Positions 19,501-30,541 are shown, numbered from the stretch's first letter. The stretch: 64,000 nt of DNA from Nothopassalora personata (GCA_033816765.1 CM066295.1:2046001-2110000); one strand, 5' to 3'. Translations and numbers: made by a program. The notes: generated by a model from the letters alone, not told the origin.

Positions 19501-22452
19501 TCCTTTGCACGGCGGAAGAGTGCAGGAGTGATGCTGTCAACATCATATGTAGTCATCTCCTTGGCGAAGTTGCTGAGGCCCTTGAGCTTGCGGAGGAACC
19601 ACTTATCAATCTTGGTCATCTCCCAGATCTTCTCGACAGAGTAGCCGCTGTGCATAGCATTGGCAAGGGCGAACATACGCTGGTCGGAGGGAGTCTGGAG
19701 CTCCGTGTCGATGTCAATGGACATAAGGGCTGGACGCTCGCTGAAACCGTCATTGCTTGGGTCGACAGATCGGATGGCCTTTTGGATGGCTTCTTCGAAA
19801 GAGCGACCAATGGCCATGACCTCACCAACACTCTTCATTGACGAGCCGAGGAGAGTCGACACTCGGGTGAACTTCTTGAGATCCCATCGTGGAATTTTGA
19901 CAACCACGTAGTCGAGAGATGGCTCGAAGCAGGCGACGGTCTTCTTGGTGACTGTGTTCTTGATCTCGTTAAGCGGGATGTTGAGACCAAGCTTGGCAGC
20001 GATGAACGCGAGCGGATATCCAGTAGCCTTCGACGCCAGCGCCGAAGATCTGGAAAGACGTGCGTTGACTTCGATGATGCAGTATTCCCTGCTGTCTGGG
20101 TTAAGCGCGTACTGAATGTTGCACTCACCAACCACACCCAAGTGGCGAATGACACGTACTGCCGTCGTCCTCAGCATGTTGTAGTCCTCGTCTGACAGTG
20201 TCTGGGATGGTGCGACAACGATGGAGTCACCAGTGTGGATGCCAAGAGGATCGAAGTTCTCCATGTTGCACACTGTGATGCAGTTGTCTTGTGCATCACG
20301 GACGACTTCATATTCGATCTCCTTCCAGCCCTTCATGCTGCGCTCGACAAGCACCTGTGGGCTGGCAGCAAAGGCCTTGTGGCAGAGATCGACGAGCTCC
20401 TCTTTATTAGAAGCGAATCCACTGCCGAGACCACCGAGAGCATAGGCAGCGCGGACAATGACTGGGTAGCCGATGCCCTCAACAGCCTCGAGTGCCTCGT
20501 GCATGTTGTTCGCGGACTTCGACTTGGCGCATGGAGCACCAATCGAGTCCATGCTTCGTGCAAAGAGCTCACGGTCTTCCGTAGTGATGATAGTATCGAT
20601 CGGCGTACCGAGAACCTTGACGCCGAGGCCGTCGAATTCATCCTTGAGCTGGATACCGACTTGCAGGGCAGTCTGACCACCGAATGTGCAGTAGATAGCA
20701 TCTGGTCGCTCTTGCTTGATGACCTTGCGCACGAAGTCTGCGTTGACTGGCAGGAAGTAGACCTTGTCTGCAAGGCCCTTCGATGTCTGGATGGTGGCAA
20801 TGTTCGGGTTGATAAGAATGGTGTAGATGCCCTCTTCCTTCAGAGCCTTGATCGCTTGGCTTCCAGAGTAGTCGAATTCTCCAGCCTGGCCAATACTGAG
20901 ACCGCCACTTCCGAGCACAAGCACTTTCTTGGGGCTGAGCTTCGGCTTAAGGGCTGCGTTCTCAGCTGCATCTCCACCTGGGAATGTCACGGCCTGCTGC
21001 ATGTGCTTGCTGTCCTTCAGGACGTCCATGATCGTGTTGATGAAGACGTCGAACAGGAATTCGGTATCACGTGGTCCTGGTGCACTCTCAGGGTGGAACT
21101 GCACACTGAAGTATGGTCGGTTGTGTGCGCGGATACCCTCGTTGCTGCCATCGTTGGCGTTGACGAACAGCTCACTCCAGCCCTGAGGCAGAGTGTCGGC
21201 ATTGACTGCATAGCCGTGGTTCTGCGATGTGATATAGCACTTGCCGGAGAGCAAGTTGGTCGCTGGAATGTTGTGTCCGCGGTTACCGAACTTCATCTTC
21301 AGCGTATCCGCACCTGCCGCACGAGCGAGCAGCTGGTGTCCCAAACAGATACCGAAGATTGGTACTCGTGCCTCCTCAATTGTCTTCTGAATGTTCTTGA
21401 CAGTGTTCTGCAGCATCGCCGGGTCACCAGGACCGTTCGAGATGAAGAGACCATCGTACTCTTTCCCAGCCAGTGAAGGAAAATCGTAGTCCCATGGTAC
21501 AACCACCACCTCTACACCTCTTGTCACCAGGCAGCGCAGCTGGTTGTACTTGAGACCAACATCGACGACGAGAACACGCACGGGACGACCTGATGAATGA
21601 CGCAACGCATTGGACGCACTTGGAGAACATATCTTTGGTTGTGATGTTGATACTGGAACACGAATCAGATCCTGACTCTGGGCTAAAGCTACGTGCTATG
21701 CGTGGTAAGGCAGGCTTACCGTCGGCCACCAAGTTTCTGGTGTTCGGGTTGTAGAAATCGATCTCCTCGTAGACTGCCACCTCTTGAGATCTGCTGAAAT
21801 ATCCATTGGCGCCATTGACACCTTTCAGGCCCTTCGGCACCAGCGCGTCGTTGACCGCATGGAGGTTCGACAGACCGGGTGTAGATGGTGCGGTTGTGCC
21901 ATTGGGTGTTGCAAAGCCGCTGGCGGAGACCGCGCCGTTGCTTAATGTCTTGGTGCCACTCTGCATGAGCAGCCTGCCCAGCATGCTTCCCTGCTCTCTG
22001 ATCTTCTTCGTCAAGGCTCGCGTGTCGACATCGCAGATAGCGGGCACATTCTGCTCTTTCAGCCAGTCTCCGAGGGAGGACGCCGCCAAGTGGTGAGAGT
22101 AGTCATCTCCCTCTCCAGCGTAAGAGGCAACGACCAGGCCTGCAATGTGAATCTCCTTGGCCTCGAAGTGAGCGGGCAGATCTTGGAGGATTGCATCTCG
22201 ATCTTCTCGCGACGGCACACCGTAATTGCCCACGAGCGGGAATGTGATGACGAGGATCTGGCCTCGGTATGACGGGTCAGTAATAGATTCCGGGTATCCG
22301 ACCATACCAGTCTGGAAGACCAGCTCGCCGGCGACGCTGCGATGAGCGCCGAAGCTGCGGCCCTCTGCGAAGCGAATGGCTTGGCTGCCATTCTGGACTT
22401 CGAGAGCCATTTGGCTCCACGAGCTCTCTCTCTTCTCCTCTTGGGCGGCCAT
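16535..22452 (-). CDS. pyrABCN: Carbamoyl-phosphate synthase / aspartate carbamoyltransferase fusion (de novo pyrimidine synthesis)
   Basis: Six exons (22452-21720, 21652-19197, 19146-19120, 19066-19006, 18954-18421, 18369-16535) give 1881 aa. It makes carbamoyl phosphate from glutamine, bicarbonate and ATP, then carbamoyl aspartate. Order: CPSase small subunit (about 15-200), class I glutaminase with catalytic Cys in GICLGHQ (about 347), two ATP-grasp synthetase halves (from about 490 and 1035), MGS-like regulatory domain (about 1415-1545), and ATCase (about 1577-1881) with [20 protein letters not shown] and VMHPLPR. The MGS-to-ATCase linker is only about 30 residues. The inactive dihydroorotase-like domain of yeast Ura2 (about 330-350 aa) is absent, matching the short length. 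Introns 3 and 4 use GC donors (GCAAGT, GCATGT); exon 3 is 27 nt. UTP feedback, known for the family, would act on the MGS domain. Confidence 0.95.
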
Positions 22453-23048
22453 CTCCAAGAGTCTCTCTGTGCGATTGACAATGTGAGAGAAGGAGAGGAG
22501 AAGGGGAGGACGAGGACGAGGAGGAAGAAGAAGAAGAAGAAGAAGAAAAACGGCCTCCGATGAAGCAAAACTTCCTGGCTCGGTATCGATTAAGGTTTAG
22601 CGTGGGTCCGCGCGGATCGCGACCTGCATCTCTTGGCACCGAATTTTGACGCGCTACCAGGAAGGCGCGAGGTCCAGAGAGGAAGCTGCGTCCGTGTGCA
22701 TCATTGCATAGGGAGTCCTGTTGTTCTTTCCTTATGTGCTTCACAGCATGCGATCTGCAACACCATTCCCATGAGACATTGCCGAGACACATGTGACTAC
22801 AATCGTCAATGATCGAGACTCACCGGCTTCAGCACGGCCTGGCGATCGTCCGAAGGCATTGATGAGCACGTGAGATACGTTAACAAGGCATAGCACGTTG
22901 TACGTATGGGCGAATGTACTGTACGCATGTGTATCGTGATATACGTTGAGATGATGCGGCACCACATGTACTGCAGTTCGTAGCTCGTGGCGTGCATACA
23001 GAACATGAAGGCAGTTCATGTGGCCCAATCTGATTCCAAGAGACTGTC
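22453..23048. other. Intergenic between CPSase-ATCase and MFS genes
   Basis: It contains the promoter of the CPSase-ATCase gene and the 3' UTR of the MFS gene. The open frame across 22741-23358 (-) overlaps the MFS gene in another frame and is spurious. Confidence 0.5.
22486..22550 (-). promoter_or_regulatory. Pyrimidine-rich tract upstream of the CPSase-ATCase start
   Basis: On the minus strand this is an almost unbroken CT/TTC run ending about 35 bases before the ATG at 22452. CT-rich tracts near transcription starts are typical of strongly expressed fungal housekeeping genes. The (GAA)n core on the plus strand is also a simple repeat. Confidence 0.5.
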
Positions 23049-24572
23049 CTATTCCTCCGCCCTTTTCTTCACCTTTGGCAACACAGCCCAGCATCCTAGC
23101 ATCAGCACATACGCCCCGATGCAGATTGGATGCAAGACGAAAGTACCAGCTCCCTGTGCGATCAACCCAGTGATGAAAGGCACCACCGCACCTCCACTGC
23201 TTCCAGCCGAGCTTATGAAACTGATGGCAATGGTCTGCATGTTCCCAGGTAGAAGCTTGGTGAACACTGTAGCAGCGCAAGGGTACACCGGGCCCAGCAT
23301 GAGACCCAGGATGGCCACACTGACGGCTTCGCCAACGATGTTGGGTATAAACCAGCACATGAGTTGGAAGATGATGACGCCAATTCCCATGGTAAAGACG
23401 AATCTCTTCTCTCCTAAGCGATGCGCTACGTGGGTGAGAGTGAAGCGCCCGACGGTCATGCCAGCCCAGAAACCAGACGTGACATACCCGACCTTGGCAG
23501 GGTCACCGTTGCGGTAGTTGATGAGGTAGGAGATGAACCAGCCGGACTCGGAAACTTCTGCTCCCTGATATGCGAAGATGAAGAGAGCGCCGATCAGAGT
23601 GGTCTTGTTCTTGAGTGCACGACCTAGCAGGTGCATCTTTGTAACTTCGCCTCCCTGTCGTGTCGCCAGCTGCTGGAGGCTGTTGGCAAACTGTGTTGTG
23701 CCCTCCTTCTCATAAGACCAAAAGGACCAGCCGGCGAATGCAAAGCACACAGCTCGAACACCAAGTGCGATGAGGTAAAAGCGTGACCAGTGAATGCCGT
23801 TGGAGACCATGGACGTGGCAATGAGGGGTGCAACGATTCCACCAACGCCATAAGAGCCATGTGCGAGACCCAGGATGACAGTTGAATCAGCTAGATTGGC
23901 ACAGAAGACGTTGTTCAATGCCAGATTGACTGCATTGCCGAAGCCCATGATCAGGTAGGCCACAACGACGACAGGGAAAGGTGGTGTGCAGGAGATGATG
24001 ATGTAGGCCGCCGCCATGAATGCCTCGCTTCCCATCAAAGTCTTTGCACGTCCAAGCTTCTGCAGTATCGGATCGGTCACGAAAGCGGCAGAAATGAAGC
24101 CGGCAGCGTTGGCGATCCAGATTAGTGAGACGATAGCATAGCCAATGCTGTACCACGTCTCAACGTACGGAATGAGTGCTCCCGGTGCTGAATCACTCAT
24201 GCCATTACCGAAGTAGATGAGGCAAGCACACATGATTCGCCACTTGTTCATGTTTGGATAAGACCAACTCGGCATGACTGAAGCCGCCGTCTGGCGTGTC
24301 GGTGTTGGAGGCAGGCTGCTTTCGAGTTCATTCGGTGTCTTGGACACCTTGGGTGTGCTGAATGGATCATTCCTGCGCTCTGGAGAGTAGATAGACGCAG
24401 GACTTGCCGGCTCCTCAAAGGACCTCTGTTGGGCAAGGTTCCAATGGTCCCTAAGCTCGATGGCATCGATGCCTTTCGCGGATGGTGCTTGTGTGTGCTT
24501 CGTGCTGCTGGCTGAAGATTTGCTGTCTGGCTCGATGGAGAGTCCGCCCGCGAGACGTCCTAAGAAAGTCAT
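23049..24572 (-). CDS. Major facilitator superfamily transporter, FucP/Bsc6-like
   Basis: A single-exon 507-aa protein from an ATG at 24572. The first 100 residues are a hydrophilic, Ser/Pro-rich cytosolic tail. About twelve hydrophobic segments follow from about 110 (WRIMCACLIYFGNGM) to about 500. They include the GFGNAVNLALNNVF segment (about 212-225), a HGSYGVGGIVAPLIAT segment (about 240-255) and an RGG-like loop between the halves, with a long central cytosolic loop (about 300-345). The sequence pattern fits the fucose-permease-like branch of MFS, often labelled 'bypass of stop codon protein 6' in fungi. Substrate cannot be told. It is divergent from SVF1, and the two share a 612-bp promoter region. 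Confidence 0.85.
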   Translation of the reverse strand: MTFLGRLAGGLSIEPDSKSSASSTKHTQAPSAKGIDAIELRDHWNLAQQRSFEEPASPASIYSPERRNDPFSTPKVSKTPNELESSLPPTPTRQTAASVMPSWSYPNMNKWRIMCACLIYFGNGMSDSAPGALIPYVETWYSIGYAIVSLIWIANAAGFISAAFVTDPILQKLGRAKTLMGSEAFMAAAYIIISCTPPFPVVVVAYLIMGFGNAVNLALNNVFCANLADSTVILGLAHGSYGVGGIVAPLIATSMVSNGIHWSRFYLIALGVRAVCFAFAGWSFWSYEKEGTTQFANSLQQLATRQGGEVTKMHLLGRALKNKTTLIGALFIFAYQGAEVSESGWFISYLINYRNGDPAKVGYVTSGFWAGMTVGRFTLTHVAHRLGEKRFVFTMGIGVIIFQLMCWFIPNIVGEAVSVAILGLMLGPVYPCAATVFTKLLPGNMQTIAISFISSAGSSGGAVVPFITGLIAQGAGTFVLHPICIGAYVLMLGCWAVLPKVKKRAEE

Positions 24573-25184
24573 GTTTGATCGCCCGGGTGATATTAACAGG
24601 CAGAAAAACAGCAGTTGTCCAAGCTTTCAGCACAGAGAGTGTGCCGTTCATGTAGACATTGACAAACGTGACGCTGACACAACGAATTGCACATGCTCGC
24701 CTGTATCTTCTTACTAATTTGTTGAGCGGGAGACGCTCTTCTGGTTGATCATGGCGGGCACACATGCCTAGATTAGCAGGCAGGTGAAATGCAGTCGGCG
24801 GCAATTCTCAAACCGGCATCTCCAAATCGAGCAGTACCGCCCAATGTTCAAGCCAAATGACTGGTGAATGATGTGGAGAGCTAGCGTACTGTAGCTGCTG
24901 CCGGCGGCTCGCTACCATGTTAAAGACGCGTCGTGCTGAACAATCACTGACAGCTGGAGCTCATGCTCGTGTGCTGTGTAGGAAGGATTAAGCTGTGAAA
25001 GGGTGTGAAGAAGCTTTTTTTCGTCGTCAATGAAATACTGCTATACCATGGATCACATGCCCACTTCGTGCCCGCGGACTTGACTCCGAGCCTAGACGTC
25101 ATTTGTGTCTTGACCTCTTCTTGTGACAGTCTCGACATCAGTGTTCAGGAAAACAAGTTGGTACGAGAACGATAGCCATACACG
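24573..25184. promoter_or_regulatory. Divergent promoter region of MFS (-) and SVF1 (+)
   Basis: 612 bases between two start codons on opposite strands must hold both promoters. I see no gene in it. The short frame 24460-24717 (+) overlaps the MFS N-terminus in antisense. No specific factor site is obvious. Confidence 0.5.
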
Positions 25185-26547
25185 ATGTTTAACTGGGTGG
25201 GTTAACAGTTGACGTTTTCCGACACATTGCCACGTCCTGGACATCTGCTGACCTTCAATTCTTGCTTTCAGGTGAAGCAGACGTATGTTGGAAAGCCCCA
25301 ACTGCCCCGATAGTCAACTGATTCTCATTCAGCGTGGGAATTACCGACTCGCACCACGGCTCCGAAGGTATCACATCGGTTGCAAGACAGGTCGAACAGA
25401 CGCCGTTCACCGAACTCACGAAGGATGATATAAAGTGGGAGCTGGTCAGTGGCACAAACGTCGAGACGAAGACGTTCTATGTCATTGGCGACAACGGCAA
25501 GATTGCGTTGGCACAAGTGATCTACAGCGATGTAATGGGAGTAGGTCAAGCAATGGACAAAGCAGTGTTGACTATGGAATTGCTGATCTGCGCTGTAGGT
25601 ACGGACGACTGCGCAATTCAGCAGCAAGATCTACTCGAGCGAACCTGGTAAGCCACATCTGTGGGCATCCGACAACTTGAACAACTTCTCCTTCTCGAAG
25701 GACAAGCAGAGTTTCAAGGCAGACAACTGTGCAATGGACCTGAGCGAAGACGGAAAGAGTTATCACATCAAGTCGTCAACGAACAAGACGCAGGTGGTGG
25801 ATCTCAAGTTCACACAAGCCACGCCTGGCTTCGTGGTCGGCAAGGACGGGACAAGCACATTCGGGACAGACCCAGCGTCTCCGTGGGGCAAGATGTACCA
25901 CAAGTTCTGGCCAAGGTGTAATGTCGAGGGCACAATCATGACCAAGGAGGGACCAGTGGACTTCAAGGGCAAGGGCCTATTCATCCACGCGCTGCAGGGC
26001 ATGAAGCCACATTTTGCAGGTAAGTCGCAGCATCGAAGCGAGTTTGAAGCGGTACGATTGACACATCTCAGCTGCCAAGTGGAACTTCGCCTACTTCCAG
26101 ACTCCATTGTACACAGCCATTCTGATGGAATATACCACACCGCCGTCGTATGGCGAGACCAAGGTTACTGTCGGCGGCATCGTGAAGGATGGTGAAATCA
26201 TATTTGCGGGCGCATCACCTTTACTCAAAGCAGAACACACAGAGATCAAAGGAGACCCCGACAACGACTGGCCCGAGCCTTCCGCAGCAGCTTTCACCTG
26301 GGATGGCAAGACAAAGGACGGCAAGGACGCACATGCTGAGCTCAAGGGCGCCCTCGGACCACGGACCGACAGAGTCGACGTGATGGGGGAGTTGCCGAAG
26401 TTTGTCAAACAGATCGTGGCTGGTGCAGCGGGCACGAAGCCATACATCTACCAGTACACGCCCAAGCTGAAGTTCAAGCTGGATATTGGAGGAGAGGAAC
26501 ACGAGGAGGAGGGACAGCTCTTCATGGAAGCTACGTTCATCTCATAG
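25185..26547 (+). CDS. SVF1: Survival factor 1 (Svf1-like lipocalin-fold protein)
   Basis: Five exons: 25185-25196, 25272-25282, 25333-25540, 25599-26019, 26072-26547; 375 aa. Introns of 75, 50, 58 and 52 nt have donors GTGGGT, GTATGT, GTAGGT, GTAAGT; all phases agree. The first coding exon is 12 nt and the second 11 nt. The N-terminus MFNWVKQT matches the short amphipathic start of Svf1. Then follow [18 protein letters not shown] (about 24-41), [11 protein letters not shown] (about 50-60), and after exon 4 [12 protein letters not shown] and [20 protein letters not shown]. Svf1 is needed for survival of oxidative and cold stress and has been linked to ceramide transport at Golgi membranes in yeast. 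Length is normal for filamentous fungi (yeast 481 aa). Confidence 0.88.
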
Positions 26548-27079
26548 TCACATCTGGTGGCGGGACCGACAGTGTAGCATTTGATGCGACGTTTTTGGCG
26601 TTGGTCTTGGTGAGCTCTCACGCGTAATGACCCTACTCGTGCATATGGCTTGGCATCGCCATGTCTTGTTGATGTTTGCCCCAGAGATAATGACATGATA
26701 TAGATTTCATACTGTCTTAGGGACATCGCTTCCTATTCCTTAGTTCGCCTTCCTTTGGTCGTATCTTACTTTGGACGTGCTCGGGGGAGGGGGGGGGGCC
26801 GCTTCACCTACGCTTTGGGGGATTAAGGCGTTGCGGAGTCTTCCCGTGGTATCATATCGGTATCATATTGGCGTCGATTGCTGCAAGCCGCTTTCATGTC
26901 TTCTGTCGAGAGGGGACGACCGCCGTATCGTCTTGGCTGCTGACAGGGTCGCGTGTCTTTCGCGTCGCGCGTCCCTGGCTTGCAGATTGAACCCCCGCCA
27001 AAATATTTTTCTGTTGACTCGCCCTCGCTCTTTGTGCACCACAATCTGAAGCGCGACACGCCTTCCATTTCACAGCGAC
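26548..27079. other. Intergenic between SVF1 and GUA1
   Basis: No gene seen. It holds the SVF1 3' UTR and the GUA1 promoter, with a G-rich run at 26783-26798. Confidence 0.5.
26783..26798 (+). repeat. G homopolymer-rich run
   Basis: Five G, one A, then ten G in a row, about 280 bases before the GUA1 start. It could form a G-rich structure or be a slippage-prone tract. Confidence 0.7.
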
Positions 27080-28711
27080 ATGGCCACAGATGGAGAGACT
27101 ATCAATGGCGTTGCGCCACCCCATACCAAGTTCGACACCATTTTGGTGCTCGACTTCGGGTCCCAATACACTCATTTGATTACAAGACGGCTTCGGGATA
27201 TGAACATATACTCAGAAATGCTGCCTTGCACTCAAAAGGTCTGCGAATTGGCTTGGAAGCCTAAGGGTATCATCCTCTCCGGCGGTCCATACTCTGTCTA
27301 TGCCAACGACGCGCCACATGTGGACGCGGATATATTCAAACTCGACGTACCAATCCTGGGGATATGCTACGGCTTGCAAGAGATCGCATGGCACTTTGGC
27401 AAGAACGTCGCCGCTGGGGAGAAGAGAGAGTATGGAAAAACACAGCTCAGAATCGAGAGATACAACAAGGGAGGCGTGGACCACCTCTTCGATGGGTTGG
27501 AAGATGGTCTAGAGGTCTTCATGTCACACGGCGACAAGCTCTCCAACTTGCCAGAGAAGTGGGTTACCATCGCACACACATCAAGCGCACCGTACGCGGG
27601 CATCGCTCACGAGAGCAAGCCATACTATGGCATTCAATTCCATCCCGAGGTCACCCACACACCAAAGGGTACCCAAGTAATCAAGAACTTCGCGGTGGAG
27701 ATCTGCAAGGTCAAGCAGGAGTGGTCAATGGGAGACTTCAAGGATCAAGAGATTGCACGTATCCGAGGATTGGTCGGAGGCAAGGGTCAGGTCATTGGTG
27801 CTGTTTCTGGTGGTGTTGACTCGTCGGTCGCTGCGAAGCTCATGCAAGCCGCCATCGGTGATCGTTTCCACGCCATCATGGTAGACAATGGCTGCTTGCG
27901 CATGGACGAGGCCAAGAAAGTTGAGAAGACACTCAAGGAAGGACTTGGTGTCAATCTCCAAGTCGTTAATGCTAGCAAGCTGTTCCTTGGCCGCCTAGCC
28001 GGTGTCTCGGACCCAGAGAACAAACGAAAGATCATTGGCAATACCTTCGTCGACATATTCCAAGAGGAAGCGAAGAAAATTGCAGCTGCCGCAGAGAATA
28101 CTGACCGCGCTGGCAAGATTGAATGGTTCCTCCAGGGCACACTCTACCCAGACGTGATTGAATCCATCTCGTTCAAAGGACCCAGCGCAACGATCAAGAC
28201 CCACCACAACGTCGGTGGCCTTCCAGAGAAGATGGACCTCAAGCTCATCGAGCCATTGAGAGAGCTGTTCAAGGACGAAGTTCGCAAGCTTGGCACAGAG
28301 CTTGGTATCCCTGATGAACTGGTCTGGAGACATCCTTTCCCAGGTCCAGGCCTCGCCATTCGCATCATTGGAGAAGTGACTGAAGACCGGATTCGCATTG
28401 CTCAGGAAGCCGATGAGATCTGGATTGGAGAGATCCGCAAGGCCGGTTTCTATCGAGAGATCTCCCAAGCATATGCAGCCGTCCTTGGCGTGAAGTCCGT
28501 TGCAGTGGTAGGCGATCAGCGTCTTCATGGGGAGATCATCCACTTGCGCGCTGTGCAGACGACCGATTTCATGACCGCCAATGTGTTCCAAGGTGCGCCA
28601 ATGAGCTGGTTCTGCGATGTGGCCGACAAGATAGCGAATGAAGTCGCCGGTGTTGCAAGAGTCGTGTACGAGACGACGAGCAAGCCACCAGCTACCATCG
28701 AGCTCGAATAA
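27080..28711 (+). CDS. GUA1: GMP synthase (glutamine-hydrolysing)
   Basis: A single-exon 543-aa protein, the usual length. It converts XMP, ATP and glutamine to GMP in the cytosol, the last step of guanine nucleotide synthesis. The class I glutaminase (about 20-205) carries the catalytic Cys in GICYGLQ (Cys96) and the His-Glu pair in FHPEVTHT (about 186-193). The ATP pyrophosphatase domain follows, with its P-loop VSGGVDSS (about 240-247). The C-terminal dimerisation domain ends in the conserved IEL-type tail (TIELE) and has the [12 protein letters not shown] motif (about 415-426). The ATG at 27080 is in a strong context (GCGACATGGC). Confidence 0.97.
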   Translation: MATDGETINGVAPPHTKFDTILVLDFGSQYTHLITRRLRDMNIYSEMLPCTQKVCELAWKPKGIILSGGPYSVYANDAPHVDADIFKLDVPILGICYGLQEIAWHFGKNVAAGEKREYGKTQLRIERYNKGGVDHLFDGLEDGLEVFMSHGDKLSNLPEKWVTIAHTSSAPYAGIAHESKPYYGIQFHPEVTHTPKGTQVIKNFAVEICKVKQEWSMGDFKDQEIARIRGLVGGKGQVIGAVSGGVDSSVAAKLMQAAIGDRFHAIMVDNGCLRMDEAKKVEKTLKEGLGVNLQVVNASKLFLGRLAGVSDPENKRKIIGNTFVDIFQEEAKKIAAAAENTDRAGKIEWFLQGTLYPDVIESISFKGPSATIKTHHNVGGLPEKMDLKLIEPLRELFKDEVRKLGTELGIPDELVWRHPFPGPGLAIRIIGEVTEDRIRIAQEADEIWIGEIRKAGFYREISQAYAAVLGVKSVAVVGDQRLHGEIIHLRAVQTTDFMTANVFQGAPMSWFCDVADKIANEVAGVARVVYETTSKPPATIELE

Positions 28712-29302
28712 AGAACATACTGCTGTGACTGACACTCGGGATCCAGTGCTCTAGAGACTGGTGGTTCGCAGGGGATGTGGCATAGATATCGTTGGCGTTT
28801 GGTAGAGCTGGAATGACTTAGATGTGCGATGATACCCCAGATACTGTACAATGAATACAATGTTTATGATCCGCCGTACGGTCTCCGAGGCTTGCCAAGC
28901 CATGGTCGATTGAAATCAGCTCACAATCTTGACATTTGCTGACCAGCCCACGCTCACGGGATCGCCTTGCAATGATCAAAATGTTATTTCACCTGCGAGC
29001 GCCCTGTGATTTTCCCATAGTCTCCAGAGCCGCGACGATGATGCACGCGAATCACCAATTCATGGTTGATGTAGCGAAAAAAAAACGGCCGCATAGTTCT
29101 AGTGGGTCGCGCTTGGACCTACATGAAATCATCGTTATGACGTACATCAACTGCAGACAGCACACCTTCAGTATATTGCTGCTCGTGTGTCATAAGAAAT
29201 CTGCTTCTACTCACTGATCCACAGACAACAGAACATCCGACCAGCCCCAATTACAGATTCACCTCAGAGACCTTCCAACAATCATCCGAACCGACAGCAA
29301 AC
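28712..29302. other. Intergenic between GUA1 and the small hydrophilic gene
   Basis: No gene seen. Short A-run (29078-29086) and 3' UTR/promoter sequence only. Confidence 0.5.
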
Positions 29303-29773
29303 ATGTCGGGAACAAGCAACGTTGGCCAAAGCCAGGTGTACGAGGCTGGTGACCAGGTGATACTCATATCACTGCTGTTACTCCACACGTGCTAACCATT
29401 ACCTCAGCGCAACCCAACCAAGAGCGAGCAGCAAGACGCAGAACGCTTTCACGAGGGCAAGGAGAACTCCCACTTGCCCAACGACGCAAAGGACGAGCGC
29501 ACAATCGCCAACAAGCTCGAGCGTGAAGCCAAGCGTGAGCAGGAGAAGGACGAGCCAAAGTCGGCGGAGGACCGTGCCCGCAAGCAGGATGCCACACTAC
29601 CAGTGAGCCCGACCCAGACGGAGAGTGCTGCATGTAAATACTGACAACCTCGCCAGGCCAAGAACCACGGCAACGAGCCATCGAAGGGCGCCAAGATCGA
29701 CCAGGAGCTGAGAGAAGAGGAGGAGGCCGAGCTCAAGAAGAAGGGCAGCTTTGGACCAGCAGCAGGAAACTAG
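29303..29773 (+). CDS. Small highly charged hydrophilic protein
   Basis: Three exons (29303-29356, 29408-29602, 29657-29773) give 121 aa. Introns of 51 and 54 nt (GTGATA...CTCAG with GCTAAC branch; GTGAGC...GCCAG with CTGAC branch) keep phase 0. The protein starts MSGTSNVGQSQVYEAGDQ, is dominated by Glu, Lys, Asp and Arg with almost no hydrophobic residues, and ends KKGSFGPAAGN. It has no signal peptide, membrane segment or Cys. It resembles conserved small fungal hydrophilins that are often stress-induced, but I cannot name a family; the role is inference from composition only. Confidence 0.75.
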
Positions 29774-30021
29774 ACACAGAGTCGGAAGACAGCAGTCGGA
29801 AGTCCATTCTGTTACCATAGCCGAGAACAGGTATGACCGAGACAAGCGCATGGATCCAGTAGGCCACGTTGAGCCACGATACCAGTTGAAGCGCTACCTA
29901 TATAGTACAGGTCAGGAAAACATAATTCGACCAGCGACGAGTCAAGAAGGTTTTGTCCCAGTGATCCTCGACACTCATTATACCCTCATAACCCACACCC
30001 ACCTACTTCTCCCCATCCGCC
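29774..30021. other. Short intergenic region
   Basis: 3' UTR of the 29303 gene; it ends where a possible minus-strand gene begins. Nothing else seen. Confidence 0.4.
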
Positions 30022-30456
30022 TCAATCGCTACTCCAAACCTCCGGCAAAATAAACCTCCCGGGGATCCACCTAATCGCAAACCACTCCCAACCATTCCTA
30101 TACTGATGATTCCACCCCAGCGCCTTACTCGCCGCCTCACTACTGAACAACGTACACCCCGTCTCCCTTTCTCTCATCCCCGGCATCCTCTCCCCATTTC
30201 CAAGAAACACAACCTCCCAGATGAAAGTTGGTGTCGACATGGTAAGATAGGAGGAGGAGCATCCCTCGCTCACTTGTGTTGCCCACAAAACCCATAGTAT
30301 GAGACTCACGGTGGATCTCAGCCACACATCTCGCACTTCGACGCAACCACGACGACTGCCTTGTGACCATTCAACAACAAACATATCGCGACGACAAGAA
30401 TCTGGATCATGTTCATGTTCGTGATCCACAGATGTCGTTAAGCCATGCGATATCAT
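30022..30456 (-). CDS. Possible small Trp-rich protein
   Basis: A 144-aa frame with a true ATG at 30456. The C-terminal half is unusually rich in Trp, Gly and Phe (FIWEVVFLGNGERMPG about 78-93; QYRNGWEWFAIRWIPGRF about 117-134) and shows a G/C bias at third positions. The N-terminus contains His/Asp-Glu repeats and a hydrophobic patch (STVSLILWVLWATQV). I do not recognise a family. It sits between two plus-strand genes and overlaps the VPS15 promoter. It may be chance or a true lineage-specific gene. Confidence 0.35.
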   Translation of the reverse strand: MISHGLTTSVDHEHEHDPDSCRRDMFVVEWSQGSRRGCVEVRDVWLRSTVSLILWVLWATQVSEGCSSSYLTMSTPTFIWEVVFLGNGERMPGMRERETGCTLFSSEAASKALGWNHQYRNGWEWFAIRWIPGRFILPEVWSSD

Positions 30457-30492
30457 ACTGCTGTGTTCGATGAGAGTACCATAAGACTACCA

Positions 30493-30502
30493 CCCCCCCC
30501 CC
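30493..30502 (+). repeat. C homopolymer run upstream of VPS15
   Basis: Ten C in a row, about 40 bases before the VPS15 ATG, so in its likely 5' UTR or core promoter. Prone to sequencing and replication slippage. Confidence 0.7.
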
Positions 30503-30541
30503 ATCCACGCGCCTCGCGTCGCTCTGTAAGGCCGTGAGAAC

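Noticed and set aside
20235..21476. 413-aa plus-strand open frame
   Set aside because: It lies antisense to the CPSase-ATCase exon 2, begins inside it, and has no domain; it is a shadow of the codon pattern of the real gene.
22741..23358. 205-aa minus-strand frame
   Set aside because: Overlaps the 3' end of the MFS gene in another frame and extends into its 3' UTR; no domain.
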